The notes under the pieces: generated by a model
Databases searched by the model: none
Told to the model about the DNA's origin: nothing
The model's input: the letters and a program-made list of their open reading frames with translations, nothing else
Assembly: GCF_011074885.1 (NCBI RefSeq)
Contig: NC_054689.1
Coordinates: forward strand, 1-64,000
Reading direction: 5' to 3'
Length of the DNA stretch: 64,000 nucleotides
Source: Brettanomyces bruxellensis
Taxonomy: Eukaryota > Ascomycota > Pichiomycetes > Pichiales > Pichiaceae
Part shown: in pieces, positions 50,140 through 60,547 of the stretch
Layout: each line of letters begins with the position of its first letter
Numbering within the stretch: the first letter of the stretch is position 1
Translations under genes and position numbers: made by a program

Positions 50140-52044
50140 TTTTAAACTTGGCAAACTTTAGTTAAACAAAGATATGCCCTTTGAAACAACTTTGATTTTT
50201 AGAAGAACCCCAGTAGAGGGTAAAAGGATGGTAATTATAATACATTATATATAAAACATATTGATGGTTTGCTAATCAGAAAATACTATTTTGGAAGGTA
50301 ATGATTTAAAATTGAATATTATCCGATCAACGCCGCTTTAGGCTTCAACTTTTGTCATGTAGTAATTACTGAACATCAGCACTAAATCATAAGAAATCTA
50401 GTTTTATATCTACATTGTATATCTGCATGATGTTATCTGCTAATCAAAATAGACAGAAAAAGTGTGGATAATTGAGCAAAACGTATCATGCCGTGCCTTG
50501 GCAAGGATACCAAAAGTATTCTATCAGATTTGAAAATGTAATTCCAAACGATCTGCTTGCTTTTTTTTTTTTTTTTGTTCTGCTCTTTTGGGATCATATC
50601 GTCATACCAATGACATTTTTTTGTTATCTTGATAGTATAACCAATCCGGACAAGAAATGTATCTTGAAAACTTGGATATAAGTTGCTCAGAACATAGAAT
50701 CAAAAAAAAAAAAAAAACGAAAATAGTAATTTTATTTACGGCCGATTAAAATATTTATCGATCGTATTTCCTGGGATAATATTGGGAGCTGAAATGCACG
50801 AGTGTGAACAATAAATGAATTAGTGCTTTGTCTTGGCAACGCGCGGCCAAGAAAAAATCAAAAAGCATTATCATCCTAATCTGATTCTCACTATTTCAAA
50901 TACTAGGGTACGGAAGAAATATTTTGCCATATTTTTCCTGGAATCACCGTCGGTAAAAATTTGAATAATTACGAACTAAATATCAAAAGGACCGAACTAT
51001 CATCACAATTCTTCCCTTTGACCAAAATTAGACAAATACCAACAACAAATTCTCTTGTCCGATAAAATTATTTAATCAAAGCTATTCTACTTCAGAAATA
51101 ATTGTTCTGTTGCATGCAAAATGCAGTAAAAAAACATATCACGCTATCACGCTATGCTTCCTCGTACCCTAATGGTGAAGGAAAGATAGGAAAGAAAGCT
51201 TGCTGTAAGATGCAAAATTGCACCCGAAAGCGAAACTAAATGCCTTTCGTCAGGCGAAAAATGATCAAAATAATTAGAATAAAGTAGTGCGTTCTCACCA
51301 TTGTTCAAAAGCTGGGTGGGATAATGTAATTAGTATCCTCCCAGGAACTATTGCTATGCATACTATTTTCGGACTATTAACCGAACTTGAGTATTACCAC
51401 ATAAAGGAAAACCAAAGGGGAAAAAGCTTATCGAGCTATCTCGTACAAAAAGAGTGTGCATTTATAAACTATTTATAGGACCAATTTAGGCGATGCCGTA
51501 CAAGCAGAAGGAACTTGGAATCAATATTTTGCTTTATTATATGTACACCTGTTAGTACCCTTTTCTTTCAACTTTCCTGAGGAGAATTTATCTGGCATGA
51601 TAAAAGAACTTTAACTGAATTGTGAATTGTGGTGGCTGTACTAACAGAAATTTGTCAGACTGAATGAATTTTTTATGCGTATACTTCAAATTTATTAGCA
51701 AATAATTATTATACAGTCTGTCTTGAAAAGCTTGGTAAATCCAAGCAAATTTTATACGTAAAAAGATATTTGCTTTTATAAAACTTTCACATAATTTGCA
51801 TTCCAATAAATATAATATATTAATATAAACCGCATCGACATATCAAAGAGATTATTTGCTATAAAGCTTAGTCATTGACAACATTTGAATATATCAGAGT
51901 GAATTCTTTTATTCAAGTTGCCTTATGTATGTATAGGTAAATGTGATAATATTCAATGGCGATTCTTGCCAAATGAAGTTGAATAAAGTAATCATAGACA
52001 CTATTGCAAAGTCTCAACTGCGATAATGCCAGAAATCTTCATAT
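50140..52044. other. 1.9-kb intergenic region upstream of the OPT gene
   Basis: This is the longest gap outside the retrotransposon cluster that is not explained by a gene. It holds a T run near 50561-50576, an A run near 50702-50717 and a direct repeat ATCACGCT twice near 51138-51155. The frames at 50472, 51287 and 51588 look accidental. It probably contains a large regulated promoter for the transporter. Confidence 0.5.
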
Positions 52045-52341
52045 TCATTTCTTTGCAAGCTCAATTTCAACGTCCGTTACATGCTTATCTAACTTTTCCA
52101 CAGCCTTCTGCAATCTCAAAACGTCAGACACAACCGCACTGGATGTTGCCTTGTATTCTTCCATTATATAATAATAGCATGCAATACCTGAAATTGAAAC
52201 ACCAGCAAAAAATCCAAGGAATACACCTTTGGCAGAAGGGGACCGCTTGATAGTGGTAGTTCCTGTTGATACAAACCTCTTTGTGTTGAAGAATCGAAGA
52301 TAATTTCTTGTAAATTTGAAGCCAGCTCTAGGAATATACAT
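52045..52341 (-). CDS. Small single-pass protein, probably mitochondrial
   Basis: The 98-residue product starts MYIPRAGFKFTRNYLRFFNTKRF, an arginine/lysine-rich, acid-free leader typical of a mitochondrial presequence. One membrane helix follows (GVFLGFFAGVSISGIACYYYIM, residues about 49-70), and then a short coiled-coil tail (VSDVLRLQKAVEKLDKHVTDVEIEL). This layout is known from several conserved but uncharacterised fungal inner-membrane proteins. I cannot give a name. The open frame extends to a TTG at 52371; the first ATG is at 52341. Confidence 0.72.
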   Translation of the reverse strand: MYIPRAGFKFTRNYLRFFNTKRFVSTGTTTIKRSPSAKGVFLGFFAGVSISGIACYYYIMEEYKATSSAVVSDVLRLQKAVEKLDKHVTDVEIELAKK

Positions 52342-52680
52342 TATATAAAACAGATTATACTGAACTGTCAATTGAACTTTGATTAAGGAAAGTTAGCTAC
52401 TTCGTCGGATCATCAAAATTGATCTTTGTTGATCTCTGCTTTTCGATAATTAATTATTTTTCTTTTTCTGCGCTTTATTGACCAGTTGTGTCGAAAAAAA
52501 TGTTGATTTGTTCTTGTGTAAAGATGTAATAATTATCTACTTGATAACAGTTCAATACACATATACAATCAAAAGAAATATGCCTGCAAAAACAGGAAAA
52601 TTTTTATTACTATTGAAGACTAGAAGTTATAAAGTATACATGCAGACCAATTAAAGATTGCATTAGACGGGAGCCGATGC
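52342..52680. other. Intergenic region between RPP0 3' end and the small mitochondrial-type gene
   Basis: About 340 bases, AT-rich, holding the promoter of the minus-strand gene at 52341 and the 3' flank of RPP0. Nothing else was recognised. Confidence 0.5.
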
Positions 52681-53622
52681 TTAATCGAACAAGCCCATAC
52701 CCATATCCTCATCGGAATCCTCTTCCTCCTCTTCGTCTTCATCCTTCTTTTCTTCCTCCTCGTCTTCCTTCTTCTCTTCAGAAGGAGCCGGAGCAGCAGC
52801 AGCATACTTCTCTGGATGCTCAAGTCTGTCCTTAAGCTCCTCAGTACCCTCAAAGGTGTAGTCGCTTCCAAGAGACAAGTTGACGATGTCCTGGTAAGCG
52901 TTGATGATGTGGGTAGAGACAGCAGAAACTGTTGGGTAACCAGAAGCCAAGGAAATCTTGGTGATGTTGCTGACAGCCTCAGTAAAGTCAGCAACCAACT
53001 CATCATCGGTAATATCCAAAAGAGATGATGGGAAAATGTCACCATCGTCGTAAACCTCAATAACGGACATGGCGAAGGTGAATGGAGAGATCTTCAACAT
53101 GTTCAACAACTGAGCCTCAGAAGGTCCGACCTTTTGATCCTTGTCCAAAATCTTAACATCGGAGGTAATCTCAATAGTACCACGAGCAATCTTAGTTGGA
53201 ACACCCAAAGCCTGGAAGAAAGAAGTCTTACCTGGTTCCATACCGGTGTTACCAGCAGGAACGTAAACATCACATGGAGCAATGGCACCTGGTCTAGCTG
53301 GAGCAGCAACCTGGTTGGCCAAAACAACCTCCTTGATGTGCTTCAAATCACCGTTGGTGAAGATAAATCCAACGTTACCTCTGATGTAAGGCATCAACTT
53401 CTCGTAGTCTGGGAACTCGTTAACAAAGTTTCTCAAGGCTCTTCTGATCATGGTGTTTTTACCCATAACAACAACAGCCTCACCTCTCAAGGCCTTTCTG
53501 ACCTCATGCATCTGTTGCGAAGAAACATTGTCGATACCGACAACGAACACAGACTTGAAGTCCTGAACGTATTGTTTCAAACGCAAGAAATATTCTGCTT
53601 TCTTTTCTTTAGTAGCTCCCAT
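52681..53622 (-). CDS. RPP0: 60S acidic ribosomal protein P0
   Basis: P0 (uL10) anchors the P1/P2 stalk on the large subunit, where translation factor GTPases bind. The 313-residue product (yeast 312) opens [17 protein letters not shown]. It has [16 protein letters not shown] and [17 protein letters not shown] of the L10 domain, then the insertion domain ([26 protein letters not shown]). It ends with an Ala-rich hinge, an acidic stretch and the MGMGLFD stalk tail. Codon use is strongly biased, as expected of a ribosomal protein gene. A long open frame on the opposite strand is a by-product of this bias. Confidence 0.98.
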   Translation of the reverse strand: MGATKEKKAEYFLRLKQYVQDFKSVFVVGIDNVSSQQMHEVRKALRGEAVVVMGKNTMIRRALRNFVNEFPDYEKLMPYIRGNVGFIFTNGDLKHIKEVVLANQVAAPARPGAIAPCDVYVPAGNTGMEPGKTSFFQALGVPTKIARGTIEITSDVKILDKDQKVGPSEAQLLNMLKISPFTFAMSVIEVYDDGDIFPSSLLDITDDELVADFTEAVSNITKISLASGYPTVSAVSTHIINAYQDIVNLSLGSDYTFEGTEELKDRLEHPEKYAAAAPAPSEEKKEDEEEEKKDEDEEEEEDSDEDMGMGLFD

Positions 53623-54210
53623 TTCGTTTATACACTATACGATAGGATGTTTAAAGCTTTAGGCTTGTATACTCTTAGAACAATTCAAAAAGAGGATGAC
53701 GCTTACAGTTCCCTTCAAGCCCAAACTCTAAAAAAAAAGCATGGATCTACTCCATTACCCGCACTTTTTTCACGTTGGAAAAAAAAAAAAGTTTCCAAGT
53801 TGGAAAATATGAGGGAAGGAGAAAAAAATTTTCGAAATCCAAATAAAGCCGTTGCGTTAGACAAAAAGAGGGTTTCTCGCGCTCACGTGACTTACAAATC
53901 ATTATCTACTTTTTTTTTGGCTGTTCTGTCAAAAATAGGACCGCTGCGGATTCGGGTAATCTTGACTGTTCTGGGAAAAGCAAAAAGAAAAAAGAGGATT
54001 ATAAAAAGTGAATATAAATATATAAGGAGATGGCTTCTTCACTTTATCATTTTAACCATCCTTTTCAAACATTAGAATATAAGACGGCTTCCTTCATTAA
54101 ATTTATGATAAGTGATATCAATATTCAACTTAAAAATAAGGAACATCCGATCTAAGCATTGCTTTATTTTCCTCTTCAATAAATAACAAGGACTTTTGGC
54201 GCTTGTTAAA
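53623..54210. promoter_or_regulatory. RPP0 promoter region with Cbf1- and Tbf1-like sites
   Basis: The divergent gap contains CACGTGAC at 53884-53891, a Cbf1 E-box, and AGGGTTT at 53869-53875, close to the Tbf1 core, about 250 bases upstream of RPP0. Tbf1 with Cbf1 is the ribosomal-protein promoter pair in many yeasts outside Saccharomyces. T-rich and A-rich runs lie near 53766-53795 and 53907-53920. ATATAAATATATAAGG near 54014-54029 may serve the plus-strand gene starting at 54211. Confidence 0.5.
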
Positions 54211-55320
54211 ATGTCTCATCGTACAATTAGCCCTACTTTAGACAAGCTTTTTATTGTTGAGATACCACGTCATCGTAGCATTCACACCGAATGCTCAAAC
54301 TCCATTAAGAGGTCCGAATGGGCAGATGATCAGGCTGTCATGACAACCTCTGCCTCCGTTGCCGATATCAGGGAGCGGTTTGAACAAATTTTGAACAGTA
54401 TTAAAAACAGAGATCAAACTAAAGAAAAGTGGTTGGATGATATTTATGATCTTATTTGTGTTCACCCACAAAGCAAGACTATGTTACAATGCATTTATGG
54501 CTCTAGAAAAACAATTGTTGAGTACGTTTTAGCGCCTTGCTTGAAACGCTATTCAAAGGCTAACTCATCCGGCGATATGATTGCACTCAAGGTCGTTAAG
54601 GAATGTCATGATATTATTAAACTTATATGCACACTTATCAGTGGAAGTAATACCAGCAGCTTTCCTTTTCATAATAATATCTTAGACTCTCTCTGGCTAA
54701 CACAGCACAGACTTGGTCGTAAGGATCGATCAGCACAAATTGAAACAATCAAGCTAATATTACTTTCCATTTCATCTATTAATGCCACTAAATGGCTTAT
54801 TAAAATTAGAAAAAGCGTTGAATGTGTATCTTGCGAGGATATTTACTTGGTACTTGCTCGAATGATTTTGCAAAAGTTGATATCTGATATACGTTTGAAA
54901 GATAAAGAGAGTAAATATGGAAAGTACCAACAATTGGTTATGTTATATCGGGAAATAATAAAGTCAAAAGGCATTTTGAAAACTGCAGATGATATCATGC
55001 TTCAGCAAACAACTTTTAGATGGAAAAACAACGCTAAAAACTTGGAAAAATACCGCAAAGTAAACAGGCAACTGCTACTTTTAGAGCTCCATAAAAACCA
55101 TACTACCAAAGATGCAAGAAAAATAAGTAGAGAGAGCAATACACTTAGAGGAGGCAAGTCGAAGGAACTTTATCTTAAACTCAAAACAACTTTTTGGACA
55201 AATGATAAAAGCGATTTAGCTGGAAATACATCCCCAGTTCACACAAGGTGGCAAACATCAGCAAAATACAAATTCCAGGATCGATTTTGGGAGTTTTTGG
55301 GTTACCCTGTTGATGAATAA
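54211..55320 (+). CDS. Unrecognised 369-residue helical protein
   Basis: I do not recognise this protein. It is intact, basic and mainly alpha-helical, with segments such as ADIRERFEQILNSIKN, LIKLICTLISG-like helices in the middle and a C-terminus rich in Lys, Thr and Asn. It ends in the aromatic stretch KFQDRFWEFLGYPVDE. No membrane segment is visible, and no motif was seen that fixes a function. The frame runs 5 codons upstream to a TTG at 54196; I used the ATG at 54211. It shares a divergent promoter with RPP0 and converges on SGD1. Confidence 0.7.
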   Translation: MSHRTISPTLDKLFIVEIPRHRSIHTECSNSIKRSEWADDQAVMTTSASVADIRERFEQILNSIKNRDQTKEKWLDDIYDLICVHPQSKTMLQCIYGSRKTIVEYVLAPCLKRYSKANSSGDMIALKVVKECHDIIKLICTLISGSNTSSFPFHNNILDSLWLTQHRLGRKDRSAQIETIKLILLSISSINATKWLIKIRKSVECVSCEDIYLVLARMILQKLISDIRLKDKESKYGKYQQLVMLYREIIKSKGILKTADDIMLQQTTFRWKNNAKNLEKYRKVNRQLLLLELHKNHTTKDARKISRESNTLRGGKSKELYLKLKTTFWTNDKSDLAGNTSPVHTRWQTSAKYKFQDRFWEFLGYPVDE

Positions 55321-55426
55321 CCCATGCTTTAAACATATACTTCAGATTCTATATAAAAACATAATATACAGTAGTTAATCATAAGATGAAATAGAAATAT
55401 CAGGCTATTGTATAATACTGCTTTTC

Positions 55427-58128
55427 TCAAGAAAGTTCCTTTCGAAGGACGTCCTCAATATTATCACAAATTGAGTCAACACCCCAGTCAACTCTTTTTC
55501 TTTGTCGTTTTCCATCAATTAAGTTGCTTTCTTTAACGTTATTTTGCAAGAAATACCTTAATCCTTTCAAAAGTAAAGGTTGTTCTTTACATTTCGAAAG
55601 CCTACTTACAATGATTTTGTCATTGAATTTCATTTCCTTCACTTTCACATTTGATTTTACTGTTCCCGATCCAAATGCTTTAATTTCCGAGTTCTTCCCA
55701 ACAATATTGATGAATGTAATAAGAAGAATCTCCATAAAGAGCCTAACATCTGATGAGGCATCTAAAAAGTTTACCGTGTGAAGTATATTAAGCGGCTCCG
55801 ATCCTGTACCAATTAAAAAACCATAAAATTTTCCTAAGTTCAATATTCCGCTTAATCTTTCATTGTCATCAACAGAATCGGTAAGTAATCCTGTACCTCC
55901 ATCATTACCATTATCCAGTTCCTTTAAGAGATCCCAAAGATTCAATTTAAAGGTTCTTCTCATAGTATGATCTTCACACAGTTTCTTGGCAAGAAATGCA
56001 TAGTAAGGATTAAAAACAACCTCCATTATGTTACAATGTAACAATATATTTGGTATTTCAAATTTTTGTGTCCTTTTAAGCCCCAATTTATCCAACCTAA
56101 CATATGCATCCATATAATCAGAGGCGGACATGATAGATATGAAGATTGCTCTTCTGACATCAGTATTCATACGCTGTTGGTTAGCAACTTCTAACCAATT
56201 GATTTCTTCCTTTCCAAGTTCATCATTCACGTCAAGATCAGAGTCCCGAGATGCATCCTTACTTTTCTGTAAATTTTCTGCATCATCATTTCCTTTCCAG
56301 GCCGAACCAACAAGCCACCATTTCCCTCGATCTTTAATATGCTCTATATCATCTAAATTGACCTTTATTGGTTCAGCAAGCGAACGGCCCATGATTCTAC
56401 CTAGCTGTTTTTTGGTACGAATTAAAATTGCTGATGTAGACTCACTTTCAATTGATTTTAACTTATTGTTCTTCAAATTTGTGATAGTTTCGACTAAAAA
56501 CTTTGTTCTTGTGGAAGTTTTGAGACCATGGGATTCATGTAGTGTTACAGATTCGTTTAACTGAATAATAATTTGCTTCAATGCTGTTGTATCATCTGAT
56601 CTAAGTTTTGGTCCACATGTCCGGATTAATTTCATAAGAATTCCAACTTTCATTCCATCTGTGTCCTTTAAAAGCTTTTTGGAAATGATATCATAGATCA
56701 ATCCCGCACTCATAAGATTAAAATTGTAGCAAAATCCAATAAGACCAATAAGGTTTGCTTGCTCCTTAGATGTAGAGTCTCCGGATTCAGTTTGAATAGA
56801 TGTGCTCAACTTTTCGACCAGAGTTTGAATTGTATATGCTCCAAAATCGATACCATGAAGCTTGTATATTGCAACGATTGCTGCCGCATATAGTATTAAA
56901 AAAGATTCCATTAACGGGGTGTTTACAAGAACAGCCTCAAGAATAATCTGAACAATAGCTTCATTAACGAGTTGGCGAGGATGATCACTGTATATTTGCA
57001 CTATGTCATTTATGCAATTTCCCATTGTAGGTTCAGAAAGCTTATTGAATGGTCCTTTAATTGCTCTTTTTAATTCAATTATTTCCTTTGATTCAGTTTC
57101 ATTCTGTGATAACATTTTCTTTCGCAAAGCTGGCGGAATGTATTTTCCCGATCCATTATTTTCATCATTTTGATCCTGCGAAGTTGGAGCTACGTAAGGA
57201 TTCTCCTTTGGCCTTTCTTCCCCAGAATATTGCAAATCTGATTCATTATCTGTACTCTCAAGTTCAAGAGCTTCATCCTCATCTTCACTTTCATAATTTT
57301 CGGAATTATTTTGAATATCTTCAGACTCAGATTGCCCTTTAATAGTATTTGATCTTAGATCGAAGTTTAACCCATCTAATAGTCCTCCAAGTTCATCTCC
57401 TTCAAATTCCTTTTTGAGACCTTTTTTTGGATCAATCTTCAATTTTTTTGCATAGTAATCCATCGCCACATCATCGTACTCTTTTAGGTTATCGTCATAT
57501 TGAAGCTCGGCCACATCCTCATTTAGATCACTTTCTCCTTCTTGATCACTGCTATTATTGTTATCATAATTTTCAGACTCCATTTCACTCTCCATAGATT
57601 GATCCAAAATGTTTTGATCTGAAACATTGGAATTTTTTGATTCATGACCATCGTATCTATCTAGAAAGTCTAGTCCCTCTAAAAGACCACCTAAGCTATC
57701 ATAATCATCCTTTTTATGAAGACCCTTCTTGGGATTAATTCCTAATTTCTTGGCGTAATAACGAATATTATCGTCATCAACATCAAAAGGGTTCTCCATG
57801 GTATCATATCCTTCCGAGTTTTCTTCTGATTCAATCTTTTTCGCCTCTTTGAAAGTACTAACCTTCATTTTGGAATGACTTTTAGGAGGTGACCTATTGA
57901 GTGAACTTATCTGAGAATGCTCATCGTCAACTGCCCTTGCATTTTTCGATCTCTTTTCCTTCTTCACATTCTTTCTCTTTTTCTTCTTTCCTTTCGAGAC
58001 AAACGTTCGCTGGGATTAAGTTTTCGTTTCTTAAATCTTTCATCGTCAACATCGAATTTTTCATTGTCTCTGATAGCATCTAATATTGCCCCCGGAATTT
58101 GAATTGAATGCCGTTGTCGTTTAGCCAT
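55427..58128 (-). CDS. SGD1: Sgd1/NOM1, MIF4G-MA3 protein of 40S biogenesis, with one frameshift
   Basis: Sgd1 is an essential nucleolar protein that recruits the RNA helicase Fal1 in 18S rRNA processing. The start lies at 58128 in one frame: MAKRQRHSIQIPGAILDAI, the usual Sgd1 N-terminus, up to SRKERRKRERM and a stop at 57964. The remaining 846 codons (from about 57967) continue in the -1 frame. They contain two copies of a YYAKKL...GGLLxGL module, YIPPALRKKM, a MIF4G domain (from about residue 290) and an MA3 domain (TDVRRAIFISIMSASDYMDAY). The total span of 2702 bases lacks one base to be divisible by 3 and would give about 900 residues, as in yeast (899). The break lies in a purine run. 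Confidence 0.87.
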
Positions 58129-58574
58129 TAGTATATCAAAAAGATCAAAACAAACTCCTTTTTTTTTGCTGGACAATATACTTATCGTTGAAATTAAATG
58201 TATATCAGCATGAAGGTTAGAATTCCGACTAGATAGAGTTTCAAAAATTTTCAGCTTGAAACTTTTTCTTAGCACTACGGGGCAAACCAAATTCGAGCTG
58301 ATAAACTTTTTTTTTCTATTGGAGGTGCAGATGATTCTTGTATCCGTAAAACAGATATCAAGTGCTCGTCTCTGGAATGAGTTCTTATAATTCAATAATC
58401 ACCGTGGCATAATTAATTTAGTCGTTTTTTATGTACCATACATCTGAAAAGATATCTGTATCGGAAAGTTATTATTAATTAACAGGTGGTGCAAGAGATT
58501 TAATTGCCATAGGCAGCTGGCTATAGATCAGATCAAAAGCTTTCACTTGAAAGGAAGGCAAAATATTGAATAGA
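58129..58574. promoter_or_regulatory. Divergent SGD1/MSP1 promoter region
   Basis: AAAAATTTTCA at 58243-58253, about 115 bases before the SGD1 ATG, resembles the RRPE element of ribosome-biogenesis promoters. No PAC motif was found. The open frame running through part of this region is an upstream extension of the SGD1 first frame and is not conserved. Confidence 0.4.
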
Positions 58575-59654
58575 ATGAGTTTTTTCCACAGAATAGATTC
58601 TAAGGCAGTAACCGATACAATATTCTTTGTTGGTGCAACCATATCGCTTTATTACCTCACAACTCAACTTATTAACGATATGCGGACTCGTGGTACTTCA
58701 AAGGAAGATAAAGAAAAAGCCAGACTTTCGTTAGCTAGACTCAAGCAAACTAATCCGGGTGTAGATCTCGACTTGAATGAATATGAGCGTTCCCTTTTAC
58801 CATGTGTCATTCCTCCGGAGGAGATTGGCGTGAAATTCGAAGATATTGGTGGACTTGACAATATAATTACGGATCTACAGGAGAATGTCATTCTTCCTCT
58901 CACATGCCCCCAACTTTTTGATCAATATGCCTCATTATTGCAGGCTCCTAAAGGAGTTCTTTTGTATGGACCTCCTGGATGTGGAAAAACAATGCTAGCA
59001 AAGGCTTTAGCCTCTGAGTCTGGCGCCAATTTTATATCCATAAGGATGTCGAACATCATGGATAAATGGTATGGAGAATCAAATAAGCTGGTGGATGCAT
59101 TGTTTTCGCTTGCACAGAAGATTCAGCCATGCATTATATTTATTGATGAAATTGATTCCTTTTTAAGAGAAAGAAGCTCAACGGATCATGAACTCACAGC
59201 CATGTTGAAGGCTGAGTTTATGACTCTTTGGGACGGACTACTGTCTTCGGGACGGATCATGATTTTAGGTGCAACAAACAGGGCAAGCGATATAGACTCT
59301 GCATTCATGAGGCGGATGCCAAAAAGGTTTGCTGTTTCTCTTCCTAACGCAGAACAAAGAAAGCACATTCTTGAAAAGCTTCTGCGTGGAATCAAGTACA
59401 ACGCTGATCTTGATACACTTGTAAAAGTCACTGATGGTCTCAGTGGTTCTGATTTGAAAGAGCTTTGCAGAAGTGCAGCCGTAAATTCTACAAGAGAGTA
59501 TATTAGAGGAAATGTTCTAAATGGTAAACCAATCGATCCGAACGAAAAGATTGTCCTTCGTCCTCTAGAGTTACAAGATTTTATTCAGGGCCTAAGCCCA
59601 TCTGATTCCCTATTACGTGAATCAGACGGACTGCTGGTGAACCCAGTCGACTAA
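58575..59654 (+). CDS. MSP1: Msp1, mitochondrial outer-membrane AAA ATPase
   Basis: Msp1 (ATAD1 in animals) pulls mislocalised tail-anchored proteins and stuck precursors out of the mitochondrial outer membrane. The 359-residue product (yeast 362) has an N-terminal membrane helix (residues about 14-32). The AAA linker has FEDIGGLD, Walker A is GPPGCGKT (132-139) and Walker B is CIIFIDEID (186-194). The family-specific run [19 protein letters not shown] and [21 protein letters not shown] follow. The frame extends three codons upstream to a TTG at 58566; the ATG at 58575 (MSFFHRI) is the likely start. Confidence 0.96.
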   Translation: MSFFHRIDSKAVTDTIFFVGATISLYYLTTQLINDMRTRGTSKEDKEKARLSLARLKQTNPGVDLDLNEYERSLLPCVIPPEEIGVKFEDIGGLDNIITDLQENVILPLTCPQLFDQYASLLQAPKGVLLYGPPGCGKTMLAKALASESGANFISIRMSNIMDKWYGESNKLVDALFSLAQKIQPCIIFIDEIDSFLRERSSTDHELTAMLKAEFMTLWDGLLSSGRIMILGATNRASDIDSAFMRRMPKRFAVSLPNAEQRKHILEKLLRGIKYNADLDTLVKVTDGLSGSDLKELCRSAAVNSTREYIRGNVLNGKPIDPNEKIVLRPLELQDFIQGLSPSDSLLRESDGLLVNPVD

Positions 59655-60547
59655 CGAAATGTGATTCATCATCATAGGTTTTTATGTATACGTGTGCATA
59701 CACTTGCCACACTTTTCAGTGTTTTCTTGTAATAAATGTCATCTAGCACCGCAGAGAACCGAAAGACCTTGGAGCTTTTGGTTCTGAACAGAATTAGATC
59801 CAATGCACAATATTTTTAGCATATGGGTGTATTTTTTTCTAGGCATCGCTTTGAATTTAACTATCATAGAGAATAAGGATCGTCAAATCTTCGAAGATGC
59901 CATACTGCAAGAAAAAAAGTATGGTAATTAATCTTCCCAACCTCTGTTGGAGAATTCCAATTTGATACTTAGACTTGCATTAGATTTGTAGATGATATCA
60001 TTGAGCTTTTTGGGACAAAGCAATATAAAGGAGAGTAGTTATGTGACGCTAAGGTGAGGAAAATAAAAATTTTTTGCGGTTCCTTAAGCAATTTGACATT
60101 TTTTCTTAGCCAAAAAAATATGACTTTCTGTTCTATGCGCTTCACTGACTGAAAAAAAAAAAAAATGCGGGTAAATTCTTGACATCCTATAGGCACCTCC
60201 TATAACACAGCAAATTATATATATATATATATATATATATGAACCTTTTTAATCACAGGCCTTTCGTCCTAATAAGAACACTGATAGAGATACTTTTTGC
60301 TTAAGACTTTGGCTAGATGATAAATATAATTCTAGCGAAAATAACTTTTCAAGAAAAAATTACACGATTGCAATCCTTCAATGGTTTAATCTGATGGAAA
60401 ATTGGAAACAGTAATACAAAATCTACAAGGAAACAGTTGTCAAATGGGACATTGCCAGTAACTGGTCACAATTATTTATACAAAAGCCATAAATCTGGTA
60501 TTTACATGGTATAAAGTTGGAATGTGTATTTATATATATATATATAT
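59655..60547. other. Intergenic region with (TA)n microsatellites
   Basis: An 893-base gap between the convergent ends of MSP1 and the FMP42-like gene. It contains an uninterrupted TA repeat at 60216-60240 and a second shorter one at about 60531-60546, close to the stop of the FMP42-like gene. No gene or RNA was recognised. Confidence 0.6.

Noticed and set aside
52620..53060. 146-codon minus-strand frame in RPP0
   Set aside because: Same strand, wrong frame relative to the obvious P0 reading frame; arginine- and lysine-rich tail is a shifted reading of the acidic GAG/GAA region.
53134..54075. 313-codon frame antisense to RPP0 and through its promoter
   Set aside because: It overlaps the well-supported, codon-biased RPP0 on the opposite strand; biased codons leave long antisense frames, and the sequence resembles no protein.
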